From: Verrucomicrobiota bacterium
Lineage (GTDB): Bacteria; Verrucomicrobiota; Verrucomicrobiia; Opitutales; Opitutaceae
Direction of reading: 5' to 3'
NCBI GenBank assembly: GCA_023416735.1
Contig: JAEZGX010000006.1
Span: 55,064-119,063, forward strand
Length of the DNA: 64,000 nucleotides
This document shows, in pieces, positions 52,008 to 60,522 of the stretch. Below the pieces are notes generated by a model that saw only the letters and a list, made by a program, of their open reading frames with translations, was not told the origin of the DNA and did no database searches. Made by a program: the position numbers and the translations under genes. Within the stretch, counting starts at the first letter, position 1, and every line of letters begins with the position of its first letter.

Positions 52008-52617
52008 GACGTCTCAACCGGCTGTCGGGCGCACGCGGCTTGCGGAGCATGGGCACGAGCGTCGGGGAGGACCCAACCTGAATCCTGCCCAATGCCTCAA
52101 AGCCATGGCGCTGGTAGAAGGGGACGTTGCGTGGATTGCTGGACTCGAGGTAGGCGGGCGAACCGTCGGCATCGCAACGGGCGAGCCCATGGGCCAGAAG
52201 CTGGTCGCCGAGGTGCTGGCCCTGGCGGGCAGGATCGACTCCGATGAGCGGCAGATACCAGTGCGGTTCCCGGGGATGAAAGCTCGCCATCTGTTCGCCC
52301 ACGCCGGCGGCGTCCTGCTGCATGAAGGCCGGAGCCGTGCGCTCGATCAACGCGCCCAACGCTTCCTCATCGGAGGTCACTCCCGGCGGCAGCCAGAGCG
52401 CGACCCCTGCCAAGCCGTCGATCCCATCGGCGGTGCCAAGCGTGAATGACTTACCGCCAAACGCACGGGCGAGCAGCGGCATGTTGAGCAGATAGTCCGC
52501 AGGGCGCGGCCAAGGCCAGCGGGCAGCGGGATCGCTGCTAAAGGCGAGAACGATCACCGCGAATGCAGACTCAGCGGAGGCTTGATCGATCGGGTGGACG
52601 GCGGAATTGGGATCCAT
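51988..52617 (-). CDS. GNAT-family N-acetyltransferase
   Basis: The 209-aa product (ATG at 52617; a longer frame to 52701 adds a weak stretch) has a central acetyl-CoA-binding motif A (WYLPLIGVDPARQGQHLGDQLLAHGLARCDADG) with the Q/RxxGxG/A-type loop, followed by AYLESSNPRNVPFYQRHGFEALG. This is the GNAT fold. Acceptor unknown. It lies between the GH2 gene and an intergenic region with a GTTGTGTC/GATACAAC inverted repeat (52657-52676) that could be an operator. Confidence 0.78.
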   Translation of the reverse strand: MDPNSAVHPIDQASAESAFAVIVLAFSSDPAARWPWPRPADYLLNMPLLARAFGGKSFTLGTADGIDGLAGVALWLPPGVTSDEEALGALIERTAPAFMQQDAAGVGEQMASFHPREPHWYLPLIGVDPARQGQHLGDQLLAHGLARCDADGSPAYLESSNPRNVPFYQRHGFEALGRIQVGSSPTLVPMLRKPRAPDSRLRRPSNGVG

Positions 52618-52955
52618 AAAGAGTATAACGGACTCGGCTGAGGGCGGCGAATGGAGGTTGTGTCTCTGGATACAACGGACGAATCCGTGCTTTTCGGACA
52701 ATGGGCGCCGAAAACCGGCGCCCCTCCAAGGACGTCAGGATCGGAAGCAATCAGCCGCTTGCTCGTCGCACAATGCGCGCATGGAACCCTTCAGACGCAT
52801 GCGTCATCGCGTTAACTGCCTGCCAACCCTCAGAGGCATTCAGCGCCGACCCGGTAGCGTCCTTATACAACCACAGCCATCGGGAGGACCGCGATGCTCG
52901 GCGCTGGCCCACCCCCTATGGTGCAAGACTTCGCCGCAAGCTATCGTAGGTCGCC
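52618..52955. other. Intergenic region between acetyltransferase and PEP-CTERM genes
   Basis: No gene is supported. It contains an imperfect inverted repeat GTTGTGTC...GATACAAC (52657-52664, 52669-52676), 40 bases upstream of the acetyltransferase start, and a perfect 8-bp hairpin (GGGCGCCG, loop AAAAC, CGGCGCCC, 52703-52723). Confidence 0.4.
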
Positions 52956-53639
52956 ATGAACCCCACGGGCTTTCTTTTCCGCATACTCCTCATCGGCGGT
53001 GCCCTCCTCGGCACCGCGCACGCGCAACTCGTCCATCTCATCGGAACTCAGCAACTCGACGGCGGGAGCGGACTCATCTTCCGCGCGAACGACGCGTCGA
53101 TCCCTTGGAACCACAGCGGTGGGTTCGTCTCGCGGCTCGATCTCTATTACGATCCGAACGACGCGATCGGCAGCGAGGGCTACTACACGTTCTCCAATCC
53201 CGACCGAAACGTCTGGCGCATCAAGGTCCACGCTTACGGCGGCCTCGGCGATTTCGAGCTCATCCGGCCCGTGCAATCGTTGTCCATTTTCGAATCGGGG
53301 ATGGTCTTCGAATACGACGGGCCGGATTTCGTGGAATTCGACGTGCGCTTCGAATTCGCCAGCCCGCTCGCCGATCCTTCCACCCTGATCCCGCCGTTCG
53401 AATTCAGCAGCGCGTCCTACTTCCTCCAAGCCGGACGAACCGTCTTCGACATCCCCAATCTCGCCGAGGCTTACGGTGGTGCCGTGTTCGAAACCGCCGG
53501 CGGCCGTCTCGCACAATCCGTCGACTTCACGCCCGTGCCCGAGCCATCCGCCTACGCCGCGGGAGCCGTTGCATTGCTCGGCCTTGTCCTCTGGCATCGC
53601 CGTCGCGCTTCCGCCACCCCACAACCGTTCCTGTCATGA
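52956..53639 (+). CDS. PEP-CTERM sorting-domain protein
   Basis: The 227-aa product has a signal peptide (ILLIGGALLGTAHA), a mature domain rich in Asp, Phe and Gly with beta-like strands, and a C-terminal PEP-CTERM tripartite tail: VPEPSAYAAG, a hydrophobic helix (AVALLGLVLW) and a basic end (HRRR). Such proteins are processed and retained by exosortase, which is not in the window, and often associate with extracellular matrix. The mature domain is not recognised. Confidence 0.78.
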   Translation: MNPTGFLFRILLIGGALLGTAHAQLVHLIGTQQLDGGSGLIFRANDASIPWNHSGGFVSRLDLYYDPNDAIGSEGYYTFSNPDRNVWRIKVHAYGGLGDFELIRPVQSLSIFESGMVFEYDGPDFVEFDVRFEFASPLADPSTLIPPFEFSSASYFLQAGRTVFDIPNLAEAYGGAVFETAGGRLAQSVDFTPVPEPSAYAAGAVALLGLVLWHRRRASATPQPFLS

Positions 53640-53654
53640 TCCTGGGGGTTGGGA

Positions 53655-54533
53655 ATGCCTGAAACGTCCGCAGCGACTCGGAGAAAACTTCGCCTCTCCC
53701 AAGGCTCGGAGTTGTCCTTCATAACAGCAGGTGAAGCCGCCAAGCCCGCCGTGTTGTTGCTGCACGGCACGCCCCACTCGGCACGATATTTCCGAAACAT
53801 CATTCCCAATCTGTCGCAGGTCGCCTATGTGATCGCTCCCGATCTGCCGGGTTTTGGCGAGTCCGACATCCTGCCAACCGCCTCGTTCTCCGCCTACGGC
53901 GACGCGATCTGCGAGCTGCTCGACCACCTCGGCGTTGGATCGCGCTACATCTACCTGCACGACTGGGGAGCACCCGTCGGTCTCCACGTCGCCATGCGCT
54001 CACCGGAGCGCGTGCTCGGCCTCATCATCCAAAACGGTAACGCGCACCGCACCGGCTTGAGTCCGCAATGGGAACCTGTCTTCGCCTACAGTTCGGAACC
54101 CACCGCAGAAAACGAAGCGAAAGCCACCGCCCATCTCAACTTCGAGGGCACGCGCGGCACGTATATTTCCGGCGTGCCCTCCGAGGTCACTGCACGCATG
54201 TCGCCGGAGTGCTGGGAAGAAGACTGGCGCGTGATGCAACTGCCCGGGCGCATGGAGAAAGAGCGGGCGCTCATCGCCGATTACGGGCGCTACGTCATGC
54301 GCTTCGACGCCGTCGCAGACTACCTCAAACATTTCCAACCGCCCGCTCTCCTAGTGTGGGGCCGCCACGATCCTTTTTTCGAGCTCGCCGAAGTCCTCTC
54401 GTGGATGCGCGACTTGCCGCGCATGGAAGCGCACATTCTCGACGCCGGTCACATGCTGCTGGAAACCCATGCCGCTGAAGCCGCCTCGCTCATGCTCGAT
54501 TTCATCACTCGCGCGCAGAAGATCGTTCGGTAA
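53655..54533 (+). CDS. Alpha/beta-hydrolase with Asp nucleophile, haloalkane dehalogenase/epoxide-hydrolase type
   Basis: The 292-aa product (ATG at 53655; a TTG two codons earlier is possible) has the oxyanion-loop LLLHGTPHSARYF, a nucleophile elbow LHDWGAPVGLH where Asp (near residue 104) replaces the usual Ser, and a C-terminal DAGHMLLE with the catalytic His. Asp at this position is the hallmark of haloalkane dehalogenases and epoxide hydrolases. HG-T-P-H rather than HGNP or HGWP leaves the exact subclass open. It is cytoplasmic, on its own promoter after the PEP-CTERM gene. Confidence 0.8.
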   Translation: MPETSAATRRKLRLSQGSELSFITAGEAAKPAVLLLHGTPHSARYFRNIIPNLSQVAYVIAPDLPGFGESDILPTASFSAYGDAICELLDHLGVGSRYIYLHDWGAPVGLHVAMRSPERVLGLIIQNGNAHRTGLSPQWEPVFAYSSEPTAENEAKATAHLNFEGTRGTYISGVPSEVTARMSPECWEEDWRVMQLPGRMEKERALIADYGRYVMRFDAVADYLKHFQPPALLVWGRHDPFFELAEVLSWMRDLPRMEAHILDAGHMLLETHAAEAASLMLDFITRAQKIVR

Positions 54534-54608
54534 TCCTGAACGAGGTGACATCTAGCCAACCCATCATCGCAGGCGACGCTTTCCGCCTGCGCGAACCCCG
54601 CCCCGACC

Positions 54609-55250
54609 ATGCACAACCACCCCAAGCTCGTCCTCCTGTGGGCAGCGCTCTGCTGGCCTTTCCTCAGTCTTGCTCAACCGCTCTCTCTCACAACCACACC
54701 CATAATCGGCGGCCCCTGTCAGGGATGTGAGTTCGTCTTCCAGGGTCTTCCGTCCGCGCTCGCCCCGACCGCGCACATCGCTCCGTCGGAAGAACCCGGC
54801 GATCCGCTGATTCTTGAAGGCACGGTTCGCCAACTCGACGGCTCACCCGCAACCGGCATCATCGTTTACGCCTATCACACCGACGCCACGGGCGTGTATC
54901 CGAAAGATACTACATTCCACGGTCGCTTGCGCGGGTGGGCGCGCACGGATGCTGACGGCTACTATCGCTTCACCACCATTCGCCCGGCCGGCTATCCCGA
55001 TGGGGCGGAATGCGCGCATATTCATATGCACGTCATCGAGCCGGGCGTCGGCACTTATTATATCGATAACGTCATCTTCGACGACGACCCCGATCTCCCC
55101 CGCCGCCTTCGCGAACAATCGGCGCACGGACGCGGCGGGTCGGGATTAACGTATCCAGAAAAGAAAGACGATGCCTGGCACATCCGACGCGATATCGTTT
55201 TAGGCCAGAATATCCCCGGATATCCTTCGGCTCCGGCTCGATCATCCTGA
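54609..55250 (+). CDS. Secreted intradiol ring-cleavage dioxygenase-like protein
   Basis: The 213-aa product has a signal peptide (LLWAALCWPFLSLA) and the intradiol dioxygenase beta-sandwich: GTVRQLDGSPATGIIVYAYHTDATGVYP, followed by GWARTDADGYYRFTTIRPAGYP and the HIHMHVIEPG iron-ligand region. Intradiol dioxygenases use two Tyr and two His to hold non-heme Fe(III) and open catechol rings. A secreted form is atypical, as catechol dioxygenases are normally cytoplasmic. Substrate unknown; role in aromatic or lignin-derived compounds is inference. Confidence 0.7.
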   Translation: MHNHPKLVLLWAALCWPFLSLAQPLSLTTTPIIGGPCQGCEFVFQGLPSALAPTAHIAPSEEPGDPLILEGTVRQLDGSPATGIIVYAYHTDATGVYPKDTTFHGRLRGWARTDADGYYRFTTIRPAGYPDGAECAHIHMHVIEPGVGTYYIDNVIFDDDPDLPRRLREQSAHGRGGSGLTYPEKKDDAWHIRRDIVLGQNIPGYPSAPARSS

Positions 55251-55364
55251 TTCCCTCTTCATCACTCGTCTGCCTCGATGCAGACTTTTTTGCTCAGGTG
55301 TCGAAAACCCGCGCCTCCGTTCGTCTAGGAAGTGAACCCTCACTTCACGCCCTCTCGCGCCCCC

Positions 55365-56030
55365 ATGAGCAAACTGAAATGCCAAATCACCGTGTCCCTC
55401 GACGGCTTCGTCGCCGGACCCAACCAAAGCCTCGAACACCCGCTCGGCGAAGGCGCGCTTCACCTTCACGATTGGGCGCTTCCGACGAAAACGTTTCGCA
55501 CGCTTCACGGCGACGCGGGAAGCGACGTGGACGGCGAAACCGGCATTAACGACGACGTGCTGCGCGAAGCTTTCGAAAACATTGGCGCCACGATTATGGG
55601 CCGAAATATGTTCGGTCCCGAACGCGGTCCGTGGAGCGAAAACCCCTGGCGCGGCTGGTGGGGCGAAGATCCGCCGTTTCCCCATCCCGTCTTCGTGCTC
55701 ACTCACCACGCGCGCGAACCGCTCACGATGCCAAACGGCACCACCTTCCACTTCATCACCGACGGCATCGAGGCCGCGCTCACCCAGGCGAAGAAAGCCG
55801 CTAACGGCCGCGACATCGCCCTCGGCGGCGGCGCGAAGGTCATCCAACAGTATCTCGCTGCCGGCCTCCTCGACGAAATCGAGATCCACATCACTCCCCT
55901 CCTGCTCGGCAACGGTGAACGACTCCTCGACTTCTCCACGCTTCCCGATGTTACGCTCGAACCCATGCGCACCCTCGAAGGCGGCGGGGTCGCTCACCTG
56001 AAATATCGCATCGTCAGACCAGCGCGCTGA
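55365..56030 (+). CDS. Dihydrofolate-reductase-like/RibD C-terminal domain protein
   Basis: The 221-aa product (ATG at 55365; a GTG 11 codons earlier is unlikely) has a RibD-C fold (KLKCQITVSLDGFVAGPNQS...IGATIMGRNMFGPERGPW...FVLTHHAREP), ending in GGGAKVIQQYLAAGLLDEIEIHITPLLLGNGERLLD. These NAD(P)H-dependent reductases include riboflavin-type and dihydrofolate-type members; this single-domain type is often annotated 'dihydrofolate reductase family' without proof. It lies after a 114-base gap, possibly in an operon with the dioxygenase-like gene. Confidence 0.82.
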   Translation: MSKLKCQITVSLDGFVAGPNQSLEHPLGEGALHLHDWALPTKTFRTLHGDAGSDVDGETGINDDVLREAFENIGATIMGRNMFGPERGPWSENPWRGWWGEDPPFPHPVFVLTHHAREPLTMPNGTTFHFITDGIEAALTQAKKAANGRDIALGGGAKVIQQYLAAGLLDEIEIHITPLLLGNGERLLDFSTLPDVTLEPMRTLEGGGVAHLKYRIVRPAR

Positions 56031-56062
56031 AATGAGCGGTCGCTACGAAAACTTCTGAAACG

Positions 56063-56485
56063 TCATTCCGGCGGCAGAAGCTCGGGATTCCATACCACCT
56101 CCCAAAGGTGTTGATCCGGATCTTGGAAGTATCCCGCATACCCGCCCCAAAAAGTCTTCCCCGCCGGCTTCACCAGCGTCGCCCCAGCTCGCTGGGCCTG
56201 CTCCATCACGGCTTCCACTTCTTCTGCCGAGCGAACGTTGTGTCCGAGCGAAAACGTCGGCGCGCTGGCAGAGTTCGTCGATATCCCGGTGTCATGCGCG
56301 AGGCTCGTTCTCGGCCAAAGCGCCAATCGCACGCCATTCTCGAGCTCGAAGAATGCCACTGCACCATACTCGAACTCCTGCCCGACAATGCCGTCCGTCT
56401 TCAATCCGAGGCCGTCCCGATAAAAACGCAGCGATCGCTCCAGGTCGCCCACGCCTAATGTGGTAACGCTGATCCTCGATTTCAT
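56063..56485 (-). CDS. VOC-family (glyoxalase-like) protein
   Basis: The 140-aa product (ATG at 56485) has the VOC beta-alpha-beta-beta-beta fold: SVTTLGVGDLERSLRFYRDGLGLK, FELENGVRLALWPR, and a C-terminal YAGYFQDPDQHLWEVVWNP with the usual Glu metal ligand. Substrate unknown. It converges with the RibD-like gene and is divergent from the methyltransferase gene. Confidence 0.83.
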   Translation of the reverse strand: MKSRISVTTLGVGDLERSLRFYRDGLGLKTDGIVGQEFEYGAVAFFELENGVRLALWPRTSLAHDTGISTNSASAPTFSLGHNVRSAEEVEAVMEQAQRAGATLVKPAGKTFWGGYAGYFQDPDQHLWEVVWNPELLPPE

Positions 56486-56528
56486 GCCTGCGTCTTCGGC
56501 TCGTGAACGTTGCTCGTCTACTCCCGTG

Positions 56529-56556
56529 ATTTTCTTCGCGTTCATTCGCGTCCATG
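56529..56556 (+). repeat. Short CATTCGCGT-type interspersed repeat
   Basis: TTCTTCGCGTTCATTCGCGTCC is a member of the same family as 22664-22742, 40022-40053 and 48871-48900. It lies between the divergent VOC and methyltransferase genes. Confidence 0.45.
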
Positions 56557-56592
56557 CCTGGGTCAGCCGACGTTTCCGCTAGATCCACGTTC

Positions 56593-57273
56593 ATGTCCTT
56601 CGACGTCCTGGCACCGCATTACACTTGGATGGAGCGCCTCCTTGCCGGCCGACGTCTTCAGCGTGCACGCGTCGCTCATCTCGATGCCCTCGCACCTTGC
56701 GAGCGTCTGATGATTGCAGGCGTCGGACACGGCCATTTCCTGCGCGCGGCCGCCACGCGTTTTCCCGCTCTCGAAATCCTCAGCATCGACTCGAGCCCCG
56801 GAATGGTCGCGCACGCGCGAGCCCAGAGCCGCTCGATTCCTAATCCGGATCGTCTGGAATTTCAGACCGCTGCATTGCCCAAGCTTCGGCTGGCAAGCGG
56901 TCGGTTCGACGCTATCGCCACGCACTTCTTCCTCGATTGCTTTGCTCCCGACGAACTCACCGACGTGATTGCCTCGCTCGCTTCCGCCGCGCGGGCGCAA
57001 GCCGTGTGGCTCGTGTCCGATTTTTCAATACCAGCGCGAGGCTGGCAGCGCCAGCGTGCGCGAGCGATCCATGCGGCGATGTATGCTTTCTTCCGGCCTG
57101 TGACTCGGATCCGCGCGCGCCGTGTCACACCGCCCGACTCCTTTCTTCGCCGCGAAGGGTTCACGCTCGCGGCCCGTCGTAGCTTCGACGCCGGCCTCGT
57201 TCAATCCGACCTCTGGTCCCGCGCTACTTCCGCTTCGCGAGATGCGATTGAAGTTTCTTCAACTCCGGGCTGA
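56593..57273 (+). CDS. SAM-dependent methyltransferase, class I
   Basis: The 226-aa product (ATG at 56593) has motif I as MIAGVGHGHFLRAAATRFP, acidic motif II at ILSIDSSPGMVAHA, motif III near RFDAIATHFFLDCF, and a C-terminal helical region rich in Arg. Motif I (GVGHGHF) is close to the GxGxG form. Acceptor unknown. Its last 50 bases overlap the convergent FeoB-associated gene. Confidence 0.75.
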   Translation: MSFDVLAPHYTWMERLLAGRRLQRARVAHLDALAPCERLMIAGVGHGHFLRAAATRFPALEILSIDSSPGMVAHARAQSRSIPNPDRLEFQTAALPKLRLASGRFDAIATHFFLDCFAPDELTDVIASLASAARAQAVWLVSDFSIPARGWQRQRARAIHAAMYAFFRPVTRIRARRVTPPDSFLRREGFTLAARRSFDAGLVQSDLWSRATSASRDAIEVSSTPG

Positions 57274-57394
57274 CCGCTCCGCAATCAGTGCCGCAGCCCG
57301 GATTCCGCCGCTTCGCCACCGCGCGCGCGATGAGCCAGATCACAGCGACTGCTACGACCAGGAGCGCGAGAACGGTTTGGACTTCGGGTGTCAT
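57224..57394 (-). CDS. FeoB-associated Cys-rich membrane protein
   Basis: The 56-aa product (ATG at 57394) has a membrane helix (VLALLVVAVAVIWLIARAV) followed by a short Cys pair (NPGCGTDCGA) and a basic tail. It begins immediately after feoB (one base gap), the arrangement typical of FeoB-associated small proteins that assist iron uptake. It overlaps the convergent methyltransferase gene by 50 bases. Confidence 0.75.
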   Translation of the reverse strand: MTPEVQTVLALLVVAVAVIWLIARAVAKRRNPGCGTDCGAVSPELKKLQSHLAKRK

Positions 57395-57395
57395 C

Positions 57396-59522
57396 TCAGT
57401 AGCCGAGCGCGCGGCCAGCTTGATAAACAATGAATGACAAGATCCACGCCGTGCCAGTCATGTAAGCGATTTGGAAGAGCGGCCAGCGCCACGAATTCGT
57501 CTCGCGACGCACGATCGCGATCGTGCTCACGCACTGCATCGCGAATACGTAGAAGATCATCAGCGTGAAACACACGAGCGGCGTGAACAACGGCGCGCCG
57601 TCCGGCCAGCGCGCGCCCAGCAGCGCCTGACGCAGCGGCTCCGTGTCCTCCTCGTCTTCGGACTGCGCGTTGAAAACAACGCCCATCGTCGAAACGAAAA
57701 CCTCCCGCGCGGCGAATGAGCTGATAAGTCCGATCCCAATCTGCCAGTCGAAGCCGAGCGGCTTGATCGCCGGCTCGATCAGGTGGCCCGCGCGTCCCGC
57801 GAAACTTTGCGCGAGCTGTTCCTGCGCCGGCGTGTCGTCGGGAGCTTTTGGATACGCCGCGAGAAACCACAGCACGATGCTGATGCCGAGAATCACGGTG
57901 CCGGCCCGGCGAACGAAGATCCATCCGCGCTCGAGCATGTGCATCACGACATCGCGGAGCGAAGGCATGCGATACGGCGGCAGCTCCATGATCATCAGCG
58001 GCGGTTCGCCTTTCAGCAGCGTGCGCTTGAACAGCCATGCGAAACCAAACGCCCCGAAGGTGCCCAGCGCATACATCAGGAGCATGATGCCGACCTTGGT
58101 CAGAATCGGCACGCGTTCGCCGGGCACCAGGGCCGCGATCATCAACAGGTAAACCGGCAACCGCGCCGAGCAGCTCATCAGCGGCGCGACGAGAATCGTG
58201 ACCAGGCGGTCCTTGTGATTCTCGATCGTGCGCGTGGCCATGATGCCCGGGATTGCGCACGCGTAGGAACTGAGAAGCGGAATGAAGGATTTTCCGTTGA
58301 GACCGACGCGGCTCATCAATCGGTCCATGATGAAAGCCGCGCGCGCCATGTAGCCGGTGCTTTCCAGCAGCCCGATGAAGAAAAACAGAATCAGAATCTG
58401 CGGCAGGAAGATGATCACGCCGCCTACGCCGGCGATCGCGCCATCTGTGACCAGATCGCGGAGGTCGCCTGCCGGCATCGTGTCTTTCACCCAGTTCGAG
58501 AGCCCCGCCATGTGCTCGTCGATGAAGTTCATCGGATACTCCGCGAACGTGAAGATGCTCAGGAAGAGCAGCGTCATGATCCCGCCGAGCGCCGCCCAGC
58601 CCCAGAGTGGATGCGTGACAAAGCCGTCGATTTTATCCGAGGTGCTCGGTCCGGCTTCGCCGGCGGGAATGACGACTTCGCGCGCGATCTCACCGATCGC
58701 GTCGTAGCGGGAGTTCACGAGCGTGCCGGCCCAGTCCGTGCCTTCTTTCTGCCAGCGGTTTTGCCAACCTTCGAGGATCTCGTGCGTGCGCGGGTTGAGC
58801 GGCGTCGAGCCGGCGACGCGGACGCTGTCCTGATCGGTCAACAACAACAGCGCTTCAGCGCGCGCAACCAGCGGAGCTTTCTTGTCGTTCGCGGTGAGCG
58901 AAGCTTGAAGATCGGCCACGGCTGGCGCGATTTCGGCGGGGATGTCCCACGCGTGACGCGCGAGCGGCAGATCGACGCGGCTCATCGCCAGCCGCAGTTC
59001 AACGAGGCCTTTTCCATGCACCGCCTCGCAGGGAATAATCGGGACGCCGAGTTCGTGCTCGAGACGCGCGACGCGGATGTTGAGCCCCGCTTTCGCCGCG
59101 AGATCCATCATGTTGAGCACAACGATAACGGGCCGGCCGAGATCGAGGATCTGATGGAGCAGATAGAGGTTTCGCTCGAGATTCGTCGCATCGAGAATGC
59201 AGAGCACGCGATCGGGTTGAGGCGTGTCGGCGCGGCGGCCCAGCAACACGTCGCGGGTCACCGCTTCGTCGGGCGAACGCGCCGCGAGCGAATACGTGCC
59301 CGGCAGATCGATCACCGTCATCGGCTGCCCGTGCTGCGAGTAGGTGGTGCCGATCTTCTTTTCGACCGTGACGCCCGGATAATTTCCGACCTTCTGTTTC
59401 AGGCCGGTGAGCGCGTTGAAGAGCGTGCTCTTGCCGCAATTCGGATTGCCGACGAGCGCGTAGGTCGGGTTGCGCGTGGATGTCGACGTCGGCGCAGCAG
59501 CGATGTGGGCGGGCAGGGCCAT
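57396..59522 (-). CDS. feoB: Ferrous iron transporter FeoB
   Basis: The 708-aa product has the N-terminal G-domain (GNPNCGKSTLFNALTGLKQ, with NYPGVTVEKK, VIDLPGTYSL and NMMD), a helical inhibitory domain, and C-terminal membrane helices with the FeoB core motifs (GVGGVIIFLPQILILFF; SYACAIPGIMATR; SAR, GERVP). It transports Fe(II) across the inner membrane. Operon order on the minus strand is feoA2, feoA1, feoB, FeoB-associated protein, with 1-9 base gaps. Confidence 0.95.
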   Translation of the reverse strand: MALPAHIAAAPTSTSTRNPTYALVGNPNCGKSTLFNALTGLKQKVGNYPGVTVEKKIGTTYSQHGQPMTVIDLPGTYSLAARSPDEAVTRDVLLGRRADTPQPDRVLCILDATNLERNLYLLHQILDLGRPVIVVLNMMDLAAKAGLNIRVARLEHELGVPIIPCEAVHGKGLVELRLAMSRVDLPLARHAWDIPAEIAPAVADLQASLTANDKKAPLVARAEALLLLTDQDSVRVAGSTPLNPRTHEILEGWQNRWQKEGTDWAGTLVNSRYDAIGEIAREVVIPAGEAGPSTSDKIDGFVTHPLWGWAALGGIMTLLFLSIFTFAEYPMNFIDEHMAGLSNWVKDTMPAGDLRDLVTDGAIAGVGGVIIFLPQILILFFFIGLLESTGYMARAAFIMDRLMSRVGLNGKSFIPLLSSYACAIPGIMATRTIENHKDRLVTILVAPLMSCSARLPVYLLMIAALVPGERVPILTKVGIMLLMYALGTFGAFGFAWLFKRTLLKGEPPLMIMELPPYRMPSLRDVVMHMLERGWIFVRRAGTVILGISIVLWFLAAYPKAPDDTPAQEQLAQSFAGRAGHLIEPAIKPLGFDWQIGIGLISSFAAREVFVSTMGVVFNAQSEDEEDTEPLRQALLGARWPDGAPLFTPLVCFTLMIFYVFAMQCVSTIAIVRRETNSWRWPLFQIAYMTGTAWILSFIVYQAGRALGY

Positions 59523-59523
59523 G

Positions 59524-59763
59524 TCAGGAAACGGGCTCCACGAGCACGTGCTCGGCTTCGGTTTTGCGGAGCGTCAGGTTGTAGCCCCGAACTTTGATTT
59601 CGATCGGGTCTCCGAGCGGCGCCGTCCGGACGAGCGTGATGCGCGTCCCAGGGCTCATGCCCATCTCGCGGAGACGGAGAAACGCGGTCCCGGATTTAGG
59701 GAATTCTTTGACGACGGCGGACGAGCCGACCGCGAGCGCGGAGAGAGCAACCGGATTCGCCAT
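59524..59763 (-). CDS. feoA: FeoA, SH3-like iron-uptake protein
   Basis: The 79-aa product has the FeoA SH3-like fold: LSALAVGSSAVVKEFP, LRLREMGMSPGTRITLVRTAPLGDPIEIKVRGYNLTLRKTEAEHV. FeoA is thought to bind the FeoB G-domain. It ends one base before feoB starts. Confidence 0.93.
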   Translation of the reverse strand: MANPVALSALAVGSSAVVKEFPKSGTAFLRLREMGMSPGTRITLVRTAPLGDPIEIKVRGYNLTLRKTEAEHVLVEPVS

Positions 59764-59772
59764 GGGGGAAAC

Positions 59773-60030
59773 TCAGGCGCGCCGAAGCTGCTCGACGAGA
59801 ATGTTTTTGGCGGCGTCGTGACTCAGCGCGATGCGGTTGCCGTTCACCTGGCAAAGAACCGTGCTGCTGCCCGAGATCTTCGTGATACACGCGGATTCAC
59901 CCAAGCCCATCTCCCGCACGCGTTGGCAGAACTCACTCTTTCCAGCCAGCTCCCGCACCAGCCCTACCCCGCCGGCGGGCAGCTGGCACAGCGGCAGAAG
60001 CGCAGTCGTCGTTCGACTCAGAGCAGTCAC
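59773..60030 (-). CDS. Second FeoA-domain protein
   Basis: The 85-aa product (GTG start, no in-frame ATG nearby) is a divergent FeoA (LCQLPAGGVGLVRELAG...RVREMGLGESACITKIS...NRIALSHDAAKNILV). Two feoA genes before feoB occur in several bacteria. It shares the operon and begins just after the ATP synthase operon terminator. Confidence 0.85.
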   Translation of the reverse strand: MTALSRTTTALLPLCQLPAGGVGLVRELAGKSEFCQRVREMGLGESACITKISGSSTVLCQVNGNRIALSHDAAKNILVEQLRRA

Positions 60031-60066
60031 GGGGTGAATGAGACTCGATTTCAGTGATCGTTCAAG

Positions 60067-60102
60067 AAAAAGGCCCAGCCGCAGCGAAGCGACTGGGCCT
60101 TT
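60067..60102 (-). terminator. Terminator of the ATP synthase operon
   Basis: AAAGGCCCAG (60069-60078) pairs with CTGGGCCTTT (60093-60102) around a 14-base loop, and on the minus strand the hairpin is followed by TTC after a TTTTT run. It lies 10 bases after the atpC stop. Confidence 0.8.
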
Positions 60103-60111
60103 GTAAGAAAT

Positions 60112-60519
60112 TTAGCGCTTCCGACGCCTGACCGCTAATTGGACCCCGGAGAAGCGAACGAGACCTTGGAGTCGCTCGAACTCGTTGGGGTCGAGGTGCG
60201 CGGCATCTTTCAGCTGCGCTTCGGCGCGCGCCATCGCCTCTTCGACGGCCTTTTCGTCGATTACTTCTTCGTTGATGGCGTGCTCGGCCAGAACGCGAAC
60301 GCGATCGCCTTCGACTTGGGCAAAGCCCCCGCCGATCACGAGGAACTCGGTGGTGTTGCCCTTCGTGACGCGGAGTTCGCCGTCTTCGACTTGAGTCAGC
60401 AGCGGAATATGGCCGGGCAGCACGCCGATTTCGCCTTCGACCGTCGGAATGACGACCGTGTCGATCGTGTCCGAATAGACGCGAGCTTCGGGAGTGACGA
60501 TTTCGAGAGTGAGAGGCAT
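60112..60519 (-). CDS. atpC: F1F0 ATP synthase epsilon subunit
   Basis: The 135-aa product has the epsilon N-terminal beta-sandwich (LTLEIVTPEARVYSD...EGEIGVLPGHIPLLTQVEDGELRV) and a helical C-terminus, as in AtpC. It couples rotation and inhibits ATP hydrolysis. Last gene of the atpA-atpG-atpD-atpC operon. Confidence 0.95.
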   Translation of the reverse strand: MPLTLEIVTPEARVYSDTIDTVVIPTVEGEIGVLPGHIPLLTQVEDGELRVTKGNTTEFLVIGGGFAQVEGDRVRVLAEHAINEEVIDEKAVEEAMARAEAQLKDAAHLDPNEFERLQGLVRFSGVQLAVRRRKR

Positions 60520-60522
60520 GGG

